43,164 nt of DNA from an uncultured Eubacteriales bacterium (lineage in GTDB: Bacteria > Bacillota > Clostridia > Oscillospirales > Oscillospiraceae): NCBI GenBank assembly GCA_900317375.1, contig ONGJ01000010.1, forward strand, positions 1-43,164, given 5' to 3'. Below, piece by piece: positions 1-7,984 of this stretch. Every line of letters starts with the position of its first letter. Position 1 is the stretch's first letter. The notes under the pieces are model-generated. The model did not search any database. It was given only the letters and a program-made list of their open reading frames with translations, and was not told the origin of the DNA. Both the position numbers and the translations under genes were made by a program.

Positions 1-9
1 GCTGCCTTC

Positions 10-1362
10 TTACTTGAAATTCAGAACGACGACGACGTCGCTGTAAGTGTCGGAGAGGCGATACTCGGTGAGATGCTTTTCATAGTCTGAAGGAACCTTG
101 AGAATATGGACGGAGTAGCTGCCCGGCTCCACCTCGAACACGGCCATGCCGTTTTCATCGGTTTTGGCCATCATGCACTGGCTGTCCGAGCAGAACTGCA
201 CTGCCGCACCCTGGACGGGATCGCCTTTTTCATCTGCGACAAACACGCGATAGGCACCGGCATCGTTGGGCATAACGTTCTTCTCGGTGCCGTAGCCTGC
301 CGTGATGCCTGCCGTGCGGGTTCTGTAGACGCTCTGACTGCTGTCCGCGCCGGAAAGGTACTGATCCAGTCTGTACCCGTATTCATCCACATCGGCACCC
401 TCGGTAGGTTCGCCGAGAAACTTGCCGTCTCTTGAAATATAGAAGGTAGTGGGGTAGCACTGGATATCAAAGATCTCGTCTACGTTCTCGGGGGGACGGA
501 TCACCAGATAGGTAACGCCGCTCGCCTGCAGAACCTGCCTGGCAGCCTCAACGGCCTCATCCTCATCGCCGTCATAGAGCAGACCGACAACGGCACAGTC
601 GTCTGCGGCAATGCGGTTGTTGATGGCCTCCAGCTCGGGCAGCTCGTCCTGGCAGGGGCCGCACCAGCTGGCCCAGACGTTGAGAAGCGTGACCTCATGC
701 TGAGCGAACAGATCCTTGCTGCTGATCATATTGCCGTCGAGATCGGTGGTGACAAAGTCCAGACCCGACCCCGTCATGTTTTCAAAATGATCTCTGGGAC
801 GGCTGAAATCGGAGAGCTCGAGAATCTCGTCGGTACGGCTGAGAAGCTCTTCATACTCTGCTTCATACTCAGGGTCGGGGAAGCCGCTGGTGTCCTGATA
901 GAGCGGATCCTGATACAGATAGAAGGTATAGCCGTCAACCTCTGCAATCTGCGTAAGGCGGCTGGTGTCAATCACGCCTTCCTGACCGTAGGCGCTGTCA
1001 AGATAGCTGCACAGATCGCCGACCGTTTTGCCCGGACCGAGGGAGAAGATCACGAACAGAGACGCCATGGAGTTAAAGTAGCGCTGCATATCCTCCTCCG
1101 AATTCGGATCCAGTTCCTCCACCGCATCATAGGGCATGGCCAGATAGTTGACCTCGGTGCAGTACATGTCGAGACCGGGGGCAAGCTCCGAACCGTCGGA
1201 TACAGAGACATAGCCGGAAGTGTTCAGATAGGAATAGGGGATGTTCAGTGTGACGCCGGTTTCATTGAGCGCAACGGGCATGGTCTCCTCCGCAAAGGCG
1301 GGAACGCCCGTCAGCGCCGTCAGCATCAGTACGGCCAGAACAAGAGAAAGAATCTTTTTCAT
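10..1362 (-). CDS. Secreted thioredoxin/TlpA-like redox protein with C-terminal Cna-B-like domain
   Basis: 450 residues. Residues 1-25 form a Sec signal peptide (MKK start, hydrophobic core, A-F-A cut site) with no lipobox Cys. An unrecognised region covers about 30-195. Residues about 200-335 are a TlpA/AhpC-type thioredoxin fold with the redox motif WCGPC (Cys234, Cys237) and a cis-Pro region near CYPTTFYI. Residues about 365-450 look like a beta-sandwich of the Cna-B type (DEKGDPVQGAAV, TDENGMAVFEVEPGSY). TlpA-like proteins reduce or exchange disulfides outside the membrane; the partner here is unknown. The start is fixed by AAGGAGG 7 bases upstream. It is transcribed alone from a consensus promoter at 1398-1425 preceded by a palindrome shared with two other genes. 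The redox domain call is firm, the physiological role is not. Confidence 0.85.
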   Translation of the reverse strand: MKKILSLVLAVLMLTALTGVPAFAEETMPVALNETGVTLNIPYSYLNTSGYVSVSDGSELAPGLDMYCTEVNYLAMPYDAVEELDPNSEEDMQRYFNSMASLFVIFSLGPGKTVGDLCSYLDSAYGQEGVIDTSRLTQIAEVDGYTFYLYQDPLYQDTSGFPDPEYEAEYEELLSRTDEILELSDFSRPRDHFENMTGSGLDFVTTDLDGNMISSKDLFAQHEVTLLNVWASWCGPCQDELPELEAINNRIAADDCAVVGLLYDGDEDEAVEAARQVLQASGVTYLVIRPPENVDEIFDIQCYPTTFYISRDGKFLGEPTEGADVDEYGYRLDQYLSGADSSQSVYRTRTAGITAGYGTEKNVMPNDAGAYRVFVADEKGDPVQGAAVQFCSDSQCMMAKTDENGMAVFEVEPGSYSVHILKVPSDYEKHLTEYRLSDTYSDVVVVLNFK

Positions 1363-1397
1363 GAGAACCTCCTTTATATTAATAGTGCTTTTGTCTC

Positions 1398-1425
1398 ATT
1401 ATACCGACTGCCGGGGCAATGTCAA
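1398..1425 (-). promoter_or_regulatory. Sigma-A promoter of the TlpA-like gene
   Basis: On the minus strand the -35 is TTGACA (1420-1425) and the -10 is TATAAT (1398-1403), separated by 16 bp. It lies 36 bp upstream of the start codon and is directly preceded by the palindrome at 1430-1448. Confidence 0.85.
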
Positions 1426-1429
1426 CAAC

Positions 1430-1448
1430 TGTTTTCAGCTTGAAAACA
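1430..1448 (-). promoter_or_regulatory. Palindromic operator-like box upstream of the -35 (copy A)
   Basis: A 19-bp inverted repeat, TGTTTTC-N5-GAAAACA. Its inner edge (GAAAAC, minus-strand sense) ends 5 bp before the TTGACA -35. The same arrangement recurs at 3351-3367 and 21091-21107. No T-run follows it and the spacing to the -35 is constant, so a regulator-binding site is favoured over a terminator. The regulator is unknown. Confidence 0.6.
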
Positions 1449-1503
1449 TCGTTATCCGTTCCTGTACGGCCTTCCGTCCATGGCCTGCGCACCGGCTTTT
1501 TCT

Positions 1504-1534
1504 GAAAAAACGGGGCAGGCTGAAGGCCTGCCCC
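1504..1534 (-). terminator. Rho-independent terminator of the zinc-ribbon repeat gene
   Basis: Minus-strand hairpin with a 9-bp stem GGGGCAGGC/GCCTGCCCC, a 5-nt loop, then GTTTTTTC. It sits 36 bp after the stop codon at 1571. Confidence 0.85.
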
Positions 1535-1570
1535 AACGTCCTTTTGCCCGGCTGCTTTTTCAGCAGGCCC

Positions 1571-3283
1571 TTATTGCTCAGTACCAGTTTTTTCGGTGAT
1601 AATAGGAATAATCGTCGTCGTCATCGTCGTTGTCGTTGTCGACATCATACTGGGAGAACATGTCGCTGCTGTAGTCGTCGCTGTCCTGAGACTCTGTATC
1701 GCCGGTATCGTACTGATCCTGCATGTCGTTCTGATCATACTGATCCTGCATATCGTTCTGATCATACTGATCCTGCATATCGTTCTGATCATACTGATCC
1801 TGCATATCGTTCTGTGATCATACTGATCCTGCATATCGTTCTGATCATACTGGTTCTGCATGTCGTTCTGATCATACTGGTTCTGCATGTCGTTCTGATC
1901 ATACTGATCCTGCATATCGTTCTGATCATACTGGTTCTGCATATCGTTCTGATCGTACTGGTTCTGCATATCGTTCTGATCGTACTGGTTCTGCATGTTA
2001 TTCTGATCATACTGACTCAGCATGTCGGTGGTGCTGTCGTAGCCGTACTGACTCAGCATGGCCTCATACTGCCATGCTATGTAGGCATCGTCATCGTAAT
2101 ATTGATACCAGGCATCCCAGACATTGAATCCGCAGTAGGGGCAGTAATCCCCGTAGCAGATGCTGCTGCAGACCGGGCAGATCCACGAACCGTCGTAGAA
2201 CCATGTATAGAAGAACGCATCCGGGTCCTCAAGCACATAATCGCTGTACACATAGAGCCCGGCCTGGGTCGTGCAGACCGCACGGCTGCCGCCGCGGAAA
2301 ATGCAGTAGACATTCCAGCCGCTCATCGCCGTCGATACGTTGTCGATACGCAGCGTTGTGCTGCTGCCGCCGCTGACGGGAGAGGTCGGATACAGCGCGG
2401 CAAAGCTATTCAGAGAGTATTCCGTGCCTTCGGGAGCGACGAAAACCCACTCCAGAGAGGTATAGGCATTGGCATTGGCGACAAACAGGGCGGTGTCACC
2501 GGGTGAAAGGAGCTCCGAAGTCGGGTTCTTTGTCACGGCCAGAAAACCGGCAGGGAAGGGGACTGCTGCCGCAAAGGTATCGGACGGTGCCATGTTCCCG
2601 GTAAAGACCGCATAGCTGTAGGTGAAAACATTGACCTGCTTGGCATCGTCCGCCTTGAACCATTCAAAATGGGTGCCGCTCTTCTGGCTGTTTTCGAAGA
2701 CTCTGTCTCCGATGCAGCGGAAGTCATCCTCTGTGATCGCCTTTCCGTCCGGACCCATGTAGCTGCTGCTTGTGCCGGTGACGTGCTCGGTGGCCAGAAC
2801 ACCGTAGTCCAGCACGCCGGATTTCAGGAACACGGCGCTCTTGTCCAGATAGGCCTCATCGGCGGACACCGGATAGTAGCTTGTGACAAGATAGTACCAG
2901 CTGTCATTCTCCGCGCTGTACCGGGTTTCGGCGCTGTCGGTCAGAATGTTGGCGAAGGTCTCGCCCTCGGCGACGTTCAGTCTGCCGGGCTCCAGAGCAC
3001 GGCCGTCTTCACTTATCTCCCAGACTTTTGCCGCAGGTATGCAGTTGGCACCCTGAACCGAGGCAGCCAGAAGCTCCAGCCGTCCGTTGTGATCCAGATC
3101 CGTCACCGCGTAAAACCAGGTTCCGTCGTTCTCACTCTGCCGGCAGGAATCGAAGCTTTTGAAAATCAGATCGATCTGTGCCAGGGCGGTGTTTTCAGAT
3201 GCCCTGCTTGGAACGGCGAAACCCGTAGCGCAGAGAGATGCCAGAAGGATAAGCATCAGGGTGAAAGAACAGAGTTTTTTCAT
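1571..3283 (-). CDS. Secreted zinc-ribbon protein with 9-residue tandem repeats, frameshifted in the repeat array
   Basis: Starts at the ATG at 3283 with GGAGG 6-7 bases upstream; 570 residues as read. Residues 1-30 are a signal peptide (MKKLCSFTLMLILLASLC...). The middle contains a zinc ribbon near residues 367-385 (CPVC then CYGDYCPYC) preceding a run of QYDQNDMQN/D repeats encoded at 1711-2009. Unit 4 of the array (1792-1820) carries an extra dinucleotide, so the rest is read in another frame (Ile-Cys-Arg-Ile-rich) to a stop at 1571. Without the extra 2 bp the protein keeps the repeat and ends in an acidic tail (DNDNDDDDDD then YHRKNWY) with a stop at 1578, giving about 567 residues. That second version is surely the ancestral frame. 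No family was recognised and the function is unknown; a calcium-binding or surface role would be a guess. Confidence 0.75.
   Translation of the reverse strand: MKKLCSFTLMLILLASLCATGFAVPSRASENTALAQIDLIFKSFDSCRQSENDGTWFYAVTDLDHNGRLELLAASVQGANCIPAAKVWEISEDGRALEPGRLNVAEGETFANILTDSAETRYSAENDSWYYLVTSYYPVSADEAYLDKSAVFLKSGVLDYGVLATEHVTGTSSSYMGPDGKAITEDDFRCIGDRVFENSQKSGTHFEWFKADDAKQVNVFTYSYAVFTGNMAPSDTFAAAVPFPAGFLAVTKNPTSELLSPGDTALFVANANAYTSLEWVFVAPEGTEYSLNSFAALYPTSPVSGGSSTTLRIDNVSTAMSGWNVYCIFRGGSRAVCTTQAGLYVYSDYVLEDPDAFFYTWFYDGSWICPVCSSICYGDYCPYCGFNVWDAWYQYYDDDAYIAWQYEAMLSQYGYDSTTDMLSQYDQNNMQNQYDQNDMQNQYDQNDMQNQYDQNDMQDQYDQNDMQNQYDQNDMQNQYDQNDMQDQYDHRTICRISMIRTICRISMIRTICRISMIRTTCRISTIPAIQSLRTATTTAATCSPSMMSTTTTTMTTTIIPIITEKTGTEQ
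1711..2009 (-). repeat. Tandem array of eleven 27-bp units encoding QYDQNDMQN/D
   Basis: Eleven contiguous units of 27 bp plus 2 extra bases (299 bp in all), differing at only a few positions (mainly GAT/AAC giving D or N). Each unit encodes nine residues, so whole-unit slippage would keep the frame. The extra TG (plus strand, 1813-1816) in unit 4 does not. Confidence 0.95.
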
Positions 3284-3316
3284 AAGCGCCTCCTTGAATA
3301 TATAATATACATCATT

Positions 3317-3345
3317 ATTATGAGTAAAGATACCGGAGAAGTCAA
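3317..3345 (-). promoter_or_regulatory. Sigma-A promoter of the zinc-ribbon repeat gene
   Basis: Minus strand: -35 TTGACT (3340-3345), 17-bp spacer, -10 CATAAT (3317-3322), 34 bp before the start codon. The shared palindromic box lies 5 bp upstream of the -35. Confidence 0.75.
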
Positions 3346-3350
3346 GGGCG

Positions 3351-3367
3351 GGTTTCAGAATGAAAAC
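3351..3367 (-). promoter_or_regulatory. Palindromic operator-like box upstream of the -35 (copy B)
   Basis: Minus-strand sense GTTTTC-N5-GAAACC, with one base degenerate compared with copies A and C, exactly 5 bp upstream of TTGACT. The flanking GAT before the left arm is shared with copy A. Confidence 0.55.
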
Positions 3368-3397
3368 ATCAGGATGGGGTAAACTGTCATCCTCCTC

Positions 3398-3426
3398 TTG
3401 CTCTCGGCGGCAGAATGGCCTATAAT
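3398..3426 (+). promoter_or_regulatory. Promoter of the papain-family peptidase gene
   Basis: TTGCTC (3398-3403), 17-bp spacer, TATAAT (3421-3426). Because the -10 ends 37 bp before the ATG at 3464, any upstream in-frame start is untranscribed. It diverges from the promoter at 3317-3345. Confidence 0.7.
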
Positions 3427-3463
3427 CAGATATATCAATCTTTTCGAAAGGAAAGGACAGAAA

Positions 3464-5590
3464 ATGATCAGAAAACTCGTTTGCAGGATTCTTCTTCCGG
3501 TTCTGCTGCTTGCGCTCCTGCCGGGCCGTCCGGCATTTGCGGAGGCTGCCGCCGGAGAATCGGATGCCCTGGACTATCTCGGTCACGAACTGGAGGCCTC
3601 CGCGGACCATCTGATGAAGACAGGGGAGGACGTGGATGACATCTATACTGAATTGAAGTGGACTTCCGTGGCCGATACCTTCCCCGCAAAGTTTGACCTT
3701 CGGGACCGCGGGACGGTAACGCCGGTCCGCTCACAGAGCCCCTGGGGCACCTGCTGGAGCTTTGCGACTATCGCCGCAAGTGAGAACAGCATTCTCAATT
3801 CCCTCGGTCTGACGACGGATTCCTATCGTGAGAAGTACGGGGAAGAGCTGGACCTGTCCGAAAAGCATCTTGCCTGGTTTACCACCAAGGCGCTTCCGGC
3901 GCTTCAGGACTATCCTGAAGGGGAATATCCCTATGAGGCCTCACAGGCGGGAGAGGGCCTTCATTTTCTGGAAGGAACGGATATCGAGCCGCTGAATACC
4001 GGCGGAAATTATTTCCTGTCCTCTGCGAGCCTTGCCTCCGGCATCGGTATCCTCAAGGAAAAGTATGCCCCCTATGTCAACAGCGAGGGAAACGCCGAAA
4101 AGAGCGGGGACTGGAGTCTTCCGGAGGAAGACCGCTTTGCCGTCAGCTTCGAGCTGAAAAATGCCAACATGCTCCCGTCACCTGCCTCCTTTGACGCCGA
4201 GGGCAGCTACGTTTACCGCCCCGAGGCCACCGAGGCCATCAAGTCCGAGCTTCTGGCCGGCCGGGCAGTCGGCATCAGCTTCAAGGCAGACAAGTCCATG
4301 CCCGAGAAGACCCCCGAAGAGAAACGGGAAATGCTGGAAAAGGATCTGACAGATGTCACCGTGGCCACGGAAGAGGAAAAGGCCAGATATATTGACGTCC
4401 GTGCCGGCATTGTCGATACGGCAGATCTCTCTGAGGACGAACTGCGCGATCTCATCCGTCTGCGCCTGCGCATCAACGATATGCCGGAGGACAGCTATGA
4501 CCTTGCCGCCTTTGACCGCAATCAGCTGGTGACCGTTCTGATGAGCGGCGCCTTCGGCAAAAGCTATGATGAGATCGTCGAGTATGAAAACCAGGAACCG
4601 TATATGACCTTTATCGGCTCGGATCCGGTGATCTATGCCCAGTATACTTTCGAGCCTGTCAGCTCGAATCATGCGGTTACGGTCGTCGGCTGGGATGATA
4701 CCTTCCCGGCGGACAGCTGGCCGGAGGACCGTAGGCCCCCCGCCGACGGCGTATGGATCGTGAAGAACAGCTGGGATACCGACTGGGGCAATGAGGGCTA
4801 TTTCCTGCTCTCCTATTATGATATGTCCATGAATGCGATCGGCTCCTTCGAATATGTCACGACGGAGGAAAGCCGGCAGCTGGACTATCTGAACATTCTC
4901 AATTACGACAATATGCCTGCCGAGATCATCAGCTCCACGCTCTTTGACAGCCCGGTTTACGCCGCCAACCTCTTTACCGTTCAGGAAGACAGCGTGCTGG
5001 AATATATTTCCGCCATGACCGGCGATCTGAACACGGCGGTCACCGCCTCTGTCTATCTCCTGAATCCGGATGCGAAAGAGCCGACGGACGGTATTCTGCT
5101 CCATACCGTTACCGAGACCTTCCGCTTCGCCGGATATCACCGTCTGGCTTTGAATGACAATCTGCTGCTGCCGGCGGGAAGCCGGATTGCAGTCGTCGTT
5201 CTGGAGAGCGTTCCCGTCGAGGACGGCACACGCTATGCCCTCATCAATACCGGCAGCCTGAATGAAGCCGGCGCCGAAGCCTACAATGCGCTCTGTCAGA
5301 ATGAAGGAAAGAAGGTCAAACGCTATGCCAGGGGCATCGTCAACCCCGGCGAGAGCTTTGTAAGCTTCACATCCGGAGCGTGGACAGACTGGTACGATGC
5401 GGTCGCATCCTTCCAGAACAGGGGAAACAATGCCTATGTTGCCTATGACAATCTCCCGATCAAAGCCTACGTCTATCCCTGGTCACAGGTGGAAAAGATT
5501 CATGATCTGTCCAACCGGGTTCCTGCTCCCGGCGGCGAGGCTGCTGTCTGCCCGGAGGACGGATACACGCTTCTGGATGTTGCCGGCTGA
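3464..5590 (+). CDS. Secreted papain-family (C1A) cysteine peptidase with C-terminal lectin-like region
   Basis: 708 residues from the ATG at 3464, which has AAAGGA upstream. Residues 1-26 are a signal peptide ending AFA. The mature papain domain begins near residue 73 (FPAKFDLRD). The oxyanion Gln91 and catalytic Cys97 lie in QSPWGTCWSF, the catalytic His403 in SSNHAVTVVGW, and Asn435 in VKNSWDTDWG; an insertion of about 150 residues separates the Cys and His parts. After about 480 the sequence matches the lectin-like domain often found behind bacterial C1A peptidases. There is no LPXTG motif or C-terminal membrane anchor, so it is probably released or held by the lectin-like part. The downstream neighbour is a double-glycine-leader protein with its own promoter. 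The peptidase call is firm; substrates are unknown. Confidence 0.9.
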   Translation: MIRKLVCRILLPVLLLALLPGRPAFAEAAAGESDALDYLGHELEASADHLMKTGEDVDDIYTELKWTSVADTFPAKFDLRDRGTVTPVRSQSPWGTCWSFATIAASENSILNSLGLTTDSYREKYGEELDLSEKHLAWFTTKALPALQDYPEGEYPYEASQAGEGLHFLEGTDIEPLNTGGNYFLSSASLASGIGILKEKYAPYVNSEGNAEKSGDWSLPEEDRFAVSFELKNANMLPSPASFDAEGSYVYRPEATEAIKSELLAGRAVGISFKADKSMPEKTPEEKREMLEKDLTDVTVATEEEKARYIDVRAGIVDTADLSEDELRDLIRLRLRINDMPEDSYDLAAFDRNQLVTVLMSGAFGKSYDEIVEYENQEPYMTFIGSDPVIYAQYTFEPVSSNHAVTVVGWDDTFPADSWPEDRRPPADGVWIVKNSWDTDWGNEGYFLLSYYDMSMNAIGSFEYVTTEESRQLDYLNILNYDNMPAEIISSTLFDSPVYAANLFTVQEDSVLEYISAMTGDLNTAVTASVYLLNPDAKEPTDGILLHTVTETFRFAGYHRLALNDNLLLPAGSRIAVVVLESVPVEDGTRYALINTGSLNEAGAEAYNALCQNEGKKVKRYARGIVNPGESFVSFTSGAWTDWYDAVASFQNRGNNAYVAYDNLPIKAYVYPWSQVEKIHDLSNRVPAPGGEAAVCPEDGYTLLDVAG

Positions 5591-5644
5591 ATCTCGCTGG
5601 CAGCCGGCACGCAGACGACAGGGACAGGGAAGCGAAATGTGTGC

Positions 5645-5673
5645 TTGTTGTGTGACATTACATGTGGTACAAT
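5645..5673 (+). promoter_or_regulatory. Promoter of the double-glycine-leader protein
   Basis: TTGTTG (5645-5650), 17-bp spacer, TACAAT (5668-5673), followed 26 bp later by AGGAGG and the ATG at 5713. The gene therefore has its own transcript. Confidence 0.65.
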
Positions 5674-5712
5674 ACGGCCAAGATCCAAAATCAATAACAG
5701 GAGGATGCAAAA

Positions 5713-6048
5713 ATGAGCGAACTGAAGAAAAACGGACTTGAACAGCTGAGCGACGAGACCCTCAGCCAGGTCGCCGGCGGCATGTCCCGCAATCTGGCTG
5801 CGGCTTATGATGTCATGGCCAACAAATACGGTGTCGGCGAAGAGCGCCGCAGACGCCTGGAGGCTGCGGGCTACAACTACTGGGAAGTCCAGCACCTCGT
5901 CAACGGCCTTGCCTATGGCTATGACGCGGTTGCCAAGGACGTGATCGCCGGCAAGTACGGCAACAACCAGGTTCGTATCAACGCCCTTGCTGCGGCCGGC
6001 TACAATGCCAGCCTCGTTCAGGACATCGTAAACAATATGCTGGCGTAA
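5713..6048 (+). CDS. Double-glycine-leader peptide with two Cpl-7-like repeats
   Basis: 111 residues, ATG with AGGAGG at good spacing. Residues 1-23 look like a classical double-glycine export leader: LEQLSDETLSQVAGG, with Gly22-Gly23 as the expected cut. The remaining 88 residues contain two related repeats, about 29-66 and 71-110, each shaped V-M/I-A-x-K-Y-G-x-x-x-x-R-x-x-x-L-x-A-A-G-Y-N-x-x-x-V-Q-x-x-V-N. This pattern is that of the CW_7 (Cpl-7) cell-wall-binding repeat of phage lysozymes. The predicted product is thus a small secreted muropeptide-binding protein, exported by a C39-type ABC transporter not present in this window. There are no Cys residues and no modification enzyme beside it. 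A bacteriocin or signal role is possible but only inferred. Confidence 0.7.
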   Translation: MSELKKNGLEQLSDETLSQVAGGMSRNLAAAYDVMANKYGVGEERRRRLEAAGYNYWEVQHLVNGLAYGYDAVAKDVIAGKYGNNQVRINALAAAGYNASLVQDIVNNMLA

Positions 6049-6095
6049 GCCCGATTGGCTCTTTAAAAGGGCCGTTCGGACACAGCGCAGATCAG

Positions 6096-6126
6096 GACCG
6101 GGAGGGGAGACTCGCCCGGTCTTTTT
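6096..6126 (+). terminator. Terminator of the double-glycine-leader gene
   Basis: Stem GACCGGG/CCCGGTC (6096-6102 with 6115-6121), 12-nt loop, then TTTTT at 6122-6126; 48 bp after the stop codon. Confidence 0.8.
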
Positions 6127-6168
6127 CTTGTCCGGGCAGGCGTTGCCCGGCCTGACAAGAAAAAACAC

Positions 6169-6197
6169 TTGACAGGCACCCTCCCCTGTGCTATGAT
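6169..6197 (+). promoter_or_regulatory. Consensus promoter of the ylxM-ffh operon
   Basis: TTGACA (6169-6174), 17-bp spacer, TATGAT (6192-6197). The ATG at 6229 lies 32 bp downstream, which rules out the longer in-frame start at 6169. Confidence 0.9.
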
Positions 6198-6228
6198 GCC
6201 GGTGCTCTGGACGAAGGGGGGCGAGGGC

Positions 6229-6615
6229 ATGCCCGAAGACAGGCTGAGGCGGAGCATGCTGCTGGATTATTACGGCGAGCTTCTGACCCCGCGGCAGCGC
6301 GAGTGCTATGAACTCCATTATAATGATGACCTCTCCCTTTCCGAAATTGCCGAACAGTGCGGCATCAGCCGTCAGGGTGCATGGGACAATATCCGCCGCG
6401 CCGGCGAGGCGCTGGAGGAGATGGAAGAGAAAACAGGCCTGATTCGGCGCCTGTCCGAGACCGAGCGGCATCTGCGGCATCTGCGGCATCTGCTGAAAGA
6501 GATGAAGGCCTGCACGGCAGGCAGCAGGAATCTCGACGCGCTGCTGCAGGAGGCCGAACAGGAAGTAGCGGGTCTGCTGAAGACCTCAGACGGAGATGAG
6601 ACCGATGGCATTTGA
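6229..6615 (+). CDS. ylxM: YlxM-family helix-turn-helix protein
   Basis: 128 residues from the ATG at 6229, chosen because the operon promoter overlaps the earlier in-frame ATG. Residues about 15-65 carry a sigma-70 region-4-like HTH (LTPRQRECYELHYNDDLSLSEIAEQCGISRQGAWDNIRRA), followed by a long charged helix (EALEEMEEKTGL...). YlxM/p13 proteins lie directly upstream of ffh across the Bacillota and are proposed to modulate the signal recognition particle. Here the stop overlaps the ffh start by 11 bp, supporting translational coupling. The C-terminal region contains a short ERHLRHLRHLL repeat. The family assignment is strong; the biochemical role of the family is not well settled. Confidence 0.9.
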   Translation: MPEDRLRRSMLLDYYGELLTPRQRECYELHYNDDLSLSEIAEQCGISRQGAWDNIRRAGEALEEMEEKTGLIRRLSETERHLRHLRHLLKEMKACTAGSRNLDALLQEAEQEVAGLLKTSDGDETDGI

Positions 6616-7984
6616 GAATCTGTCCGACAAACTGAATGCGGCCTTTAAAAAGCTTCGCGGCAAGGGACGGCTGACAGCCGGCGATATCAAAGAGGTCATG
6701 CGCGAGGTGCGCCTGGCTTTGCTTGAGGCGGACGTCAGCTATAAGGTTGTCAAGGACTTTACCAAAACCGTGACGGAACGGGCCAGCGGCGCCGAGGTGC
6801 TTGAGGCGCTGTCGCCTGCCCAGATGGTGGTCAAGATCGTCAATGAAGAGCTCTGCTCTCTCATGGGCGGCGAGAATCAGAAGCTGAATATCTCCTCCAA
6901 AAGCCCCAGCGTGGTCATGCTGGTCGGCCTGCAGGGTGCAGGCAAGACCACCAACGGCGCCAAGCTTGCCGCCATGATGCGCAAGCAGGGAAAGCGCCCG
7001 CTGCTGGCAGCCTGCGACATCTACCGTCCTGCCGCCATCAAACAGCTGGAAACCGTAGGTGCTCAGCTGGATATCCCGGTGTTTCAGATGGGGCAGACCG
7101 ACCCGGTCGAGATTGCCAAAGCGGCCATTGAGCATGCAAAAAAGCACGGCAATGACCTGGTCTTCCTTGATACGGCCGGCCGCCTGCACATCGATGAAGA
7201 CCTGATGAACGAGCTCTGCGCCATCCGCGATGCGGTGGAGCCGGCCGAGATTCTCCTGGTCGTCGACGCCATGACCGGCCAGGACGCCGTCAACGCTGCC
7301 ACAGCCTTTGATGAAAAACTGGGCGTGACGGGCGTGATGCTCACCAAACTGGACGGCGACGCCCGCGGCGGTGCCGCACTGTCCATCCGCTCTGCGACGG
7401 GCAAGCCCATCAAGTTCATCGGTACCGGTGAAAAGCTCGACATGATCGAGGTCTTCCACCCTGACCGCATGGCCTCGCGCATCCTTGGCATGGGCGATGT
7501 GCTGACGCTGATCGAAAAGGCCGAACAGAGCTTTGATGAGAAAAAGGCGCGCGAGACGGCGGAAAGGCTGCTGCAGAACCGCTTCACGCTTTCCGATTAT
7601 CTGGATCAGATGAATCAGCTGCGCGGCATGGGGGATCTGGGCGATCTGGCAGGGATGATTCCGGGCATGGACCCCAAAGCCCTGAAAGGCGCCAAAATGG
7701 ATGAAAAGGCGCTTTCACGGCAGGAGGCGATCATTCTTTCCATGACCCAGGCCGAACGGGACAACCCCTCGATCCTGAACTCCAGCCGGAAAAAGCGCAT
7801 TGCCGCAGGCTCCGGTACCCAGGTGGTGGACATCAACCGCCTGCTGAAGCAGTACGAGGGCATGCAGCAGATGGTCAAACAGCTCTCCGGCAAGAATATG
7901 CGCAAGCTGCAGAAGAAGATGGGCCGCATGGGCGGCGGGGGCGGCTTCCCCGGCTTTGGCGGCGGCTTCCCCGGCAGATTCTGA
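6605..7984 (+). CDS. ffh: Signal recognition particle protein Ffh (SRP54)
   Basis: 459 residues. The start [10 protein letters not shown] at 6605 overlaps the end of ylxM. It has the N-terminal four-helix domain, then the GTPase G domain with the P-loop GLQGAGKTT (108-116), DTAGR and [10 protein letters not shown], and a C-terminal methionine-rich M domain that binds 4.5S RNA and signal sequences ([35 protein letters not shown]). The tail is Gly/Phe-rich ([17 protein letters not shown]), as in many Ffh proteins. Together with FtsY, Ffh targets nascent membrane and secreted proteins to the Sec translocon. The 4.5S RNA and ftsY genes were not seen in this window. Length is normal for the family. 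Confidence 0.98.
   Translation: MAFENLSDKLNAAFKKLRGKGRLTAGDIKEVMREVRLALLEADVSYKVVKDFTKTVTERASGAEVLEALSPAQMVVKIVNEELCSLMGGENQKLNISSKSPSVVMLVGLQGAGKTTNGAKLAAMMRKQGKRPLLAACDIYRPAAIKQLETVGAQLDIPVFQMGQTDPVEIAKAAIEHAKKHGNDLVFLDTAGRLHIDEDLMNELCAIRDAVEPAEILLVVDAMTGQDAVNAATAFDEKLGVTGVMLTKLDGDARGGAALSIRSATGKPIKFIGTGEKLDMIEVFHPDRMASRILGMGDVLTLIEKAEQSFDEKKARETAERLLQNRFTLSDYLDQMNQLRGMGDLGDLAGMIPGMDPKALKGAKMDEKALSRQEAIILSMTQAERDNPSILNSSRKKRIAAGSGTQVVDINRLLKQYEGMQQMVKQLSGKNMRKLQKKMGRMGGGGGFPGFGGGFPGRF

Noticed and set aside
1711-2009. Possible CRISPR array
   Set aside because: Units are contiguous 27-bp repeats with no unique spacers and encode a 9-residue motif.
1241-2506. 421-residue plus-strand frame with HTDPAYRSD repeats
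   Set aside because: It is the complement of the minus-strand 27-bp repeat array; the minus strand has signal peptide, ribosome site and promoter.
6169-6228. Longer ylxM start at 6169
   Set aside because: The start codon overlaps the -35 of the consensus promoter and would not be transcribed.
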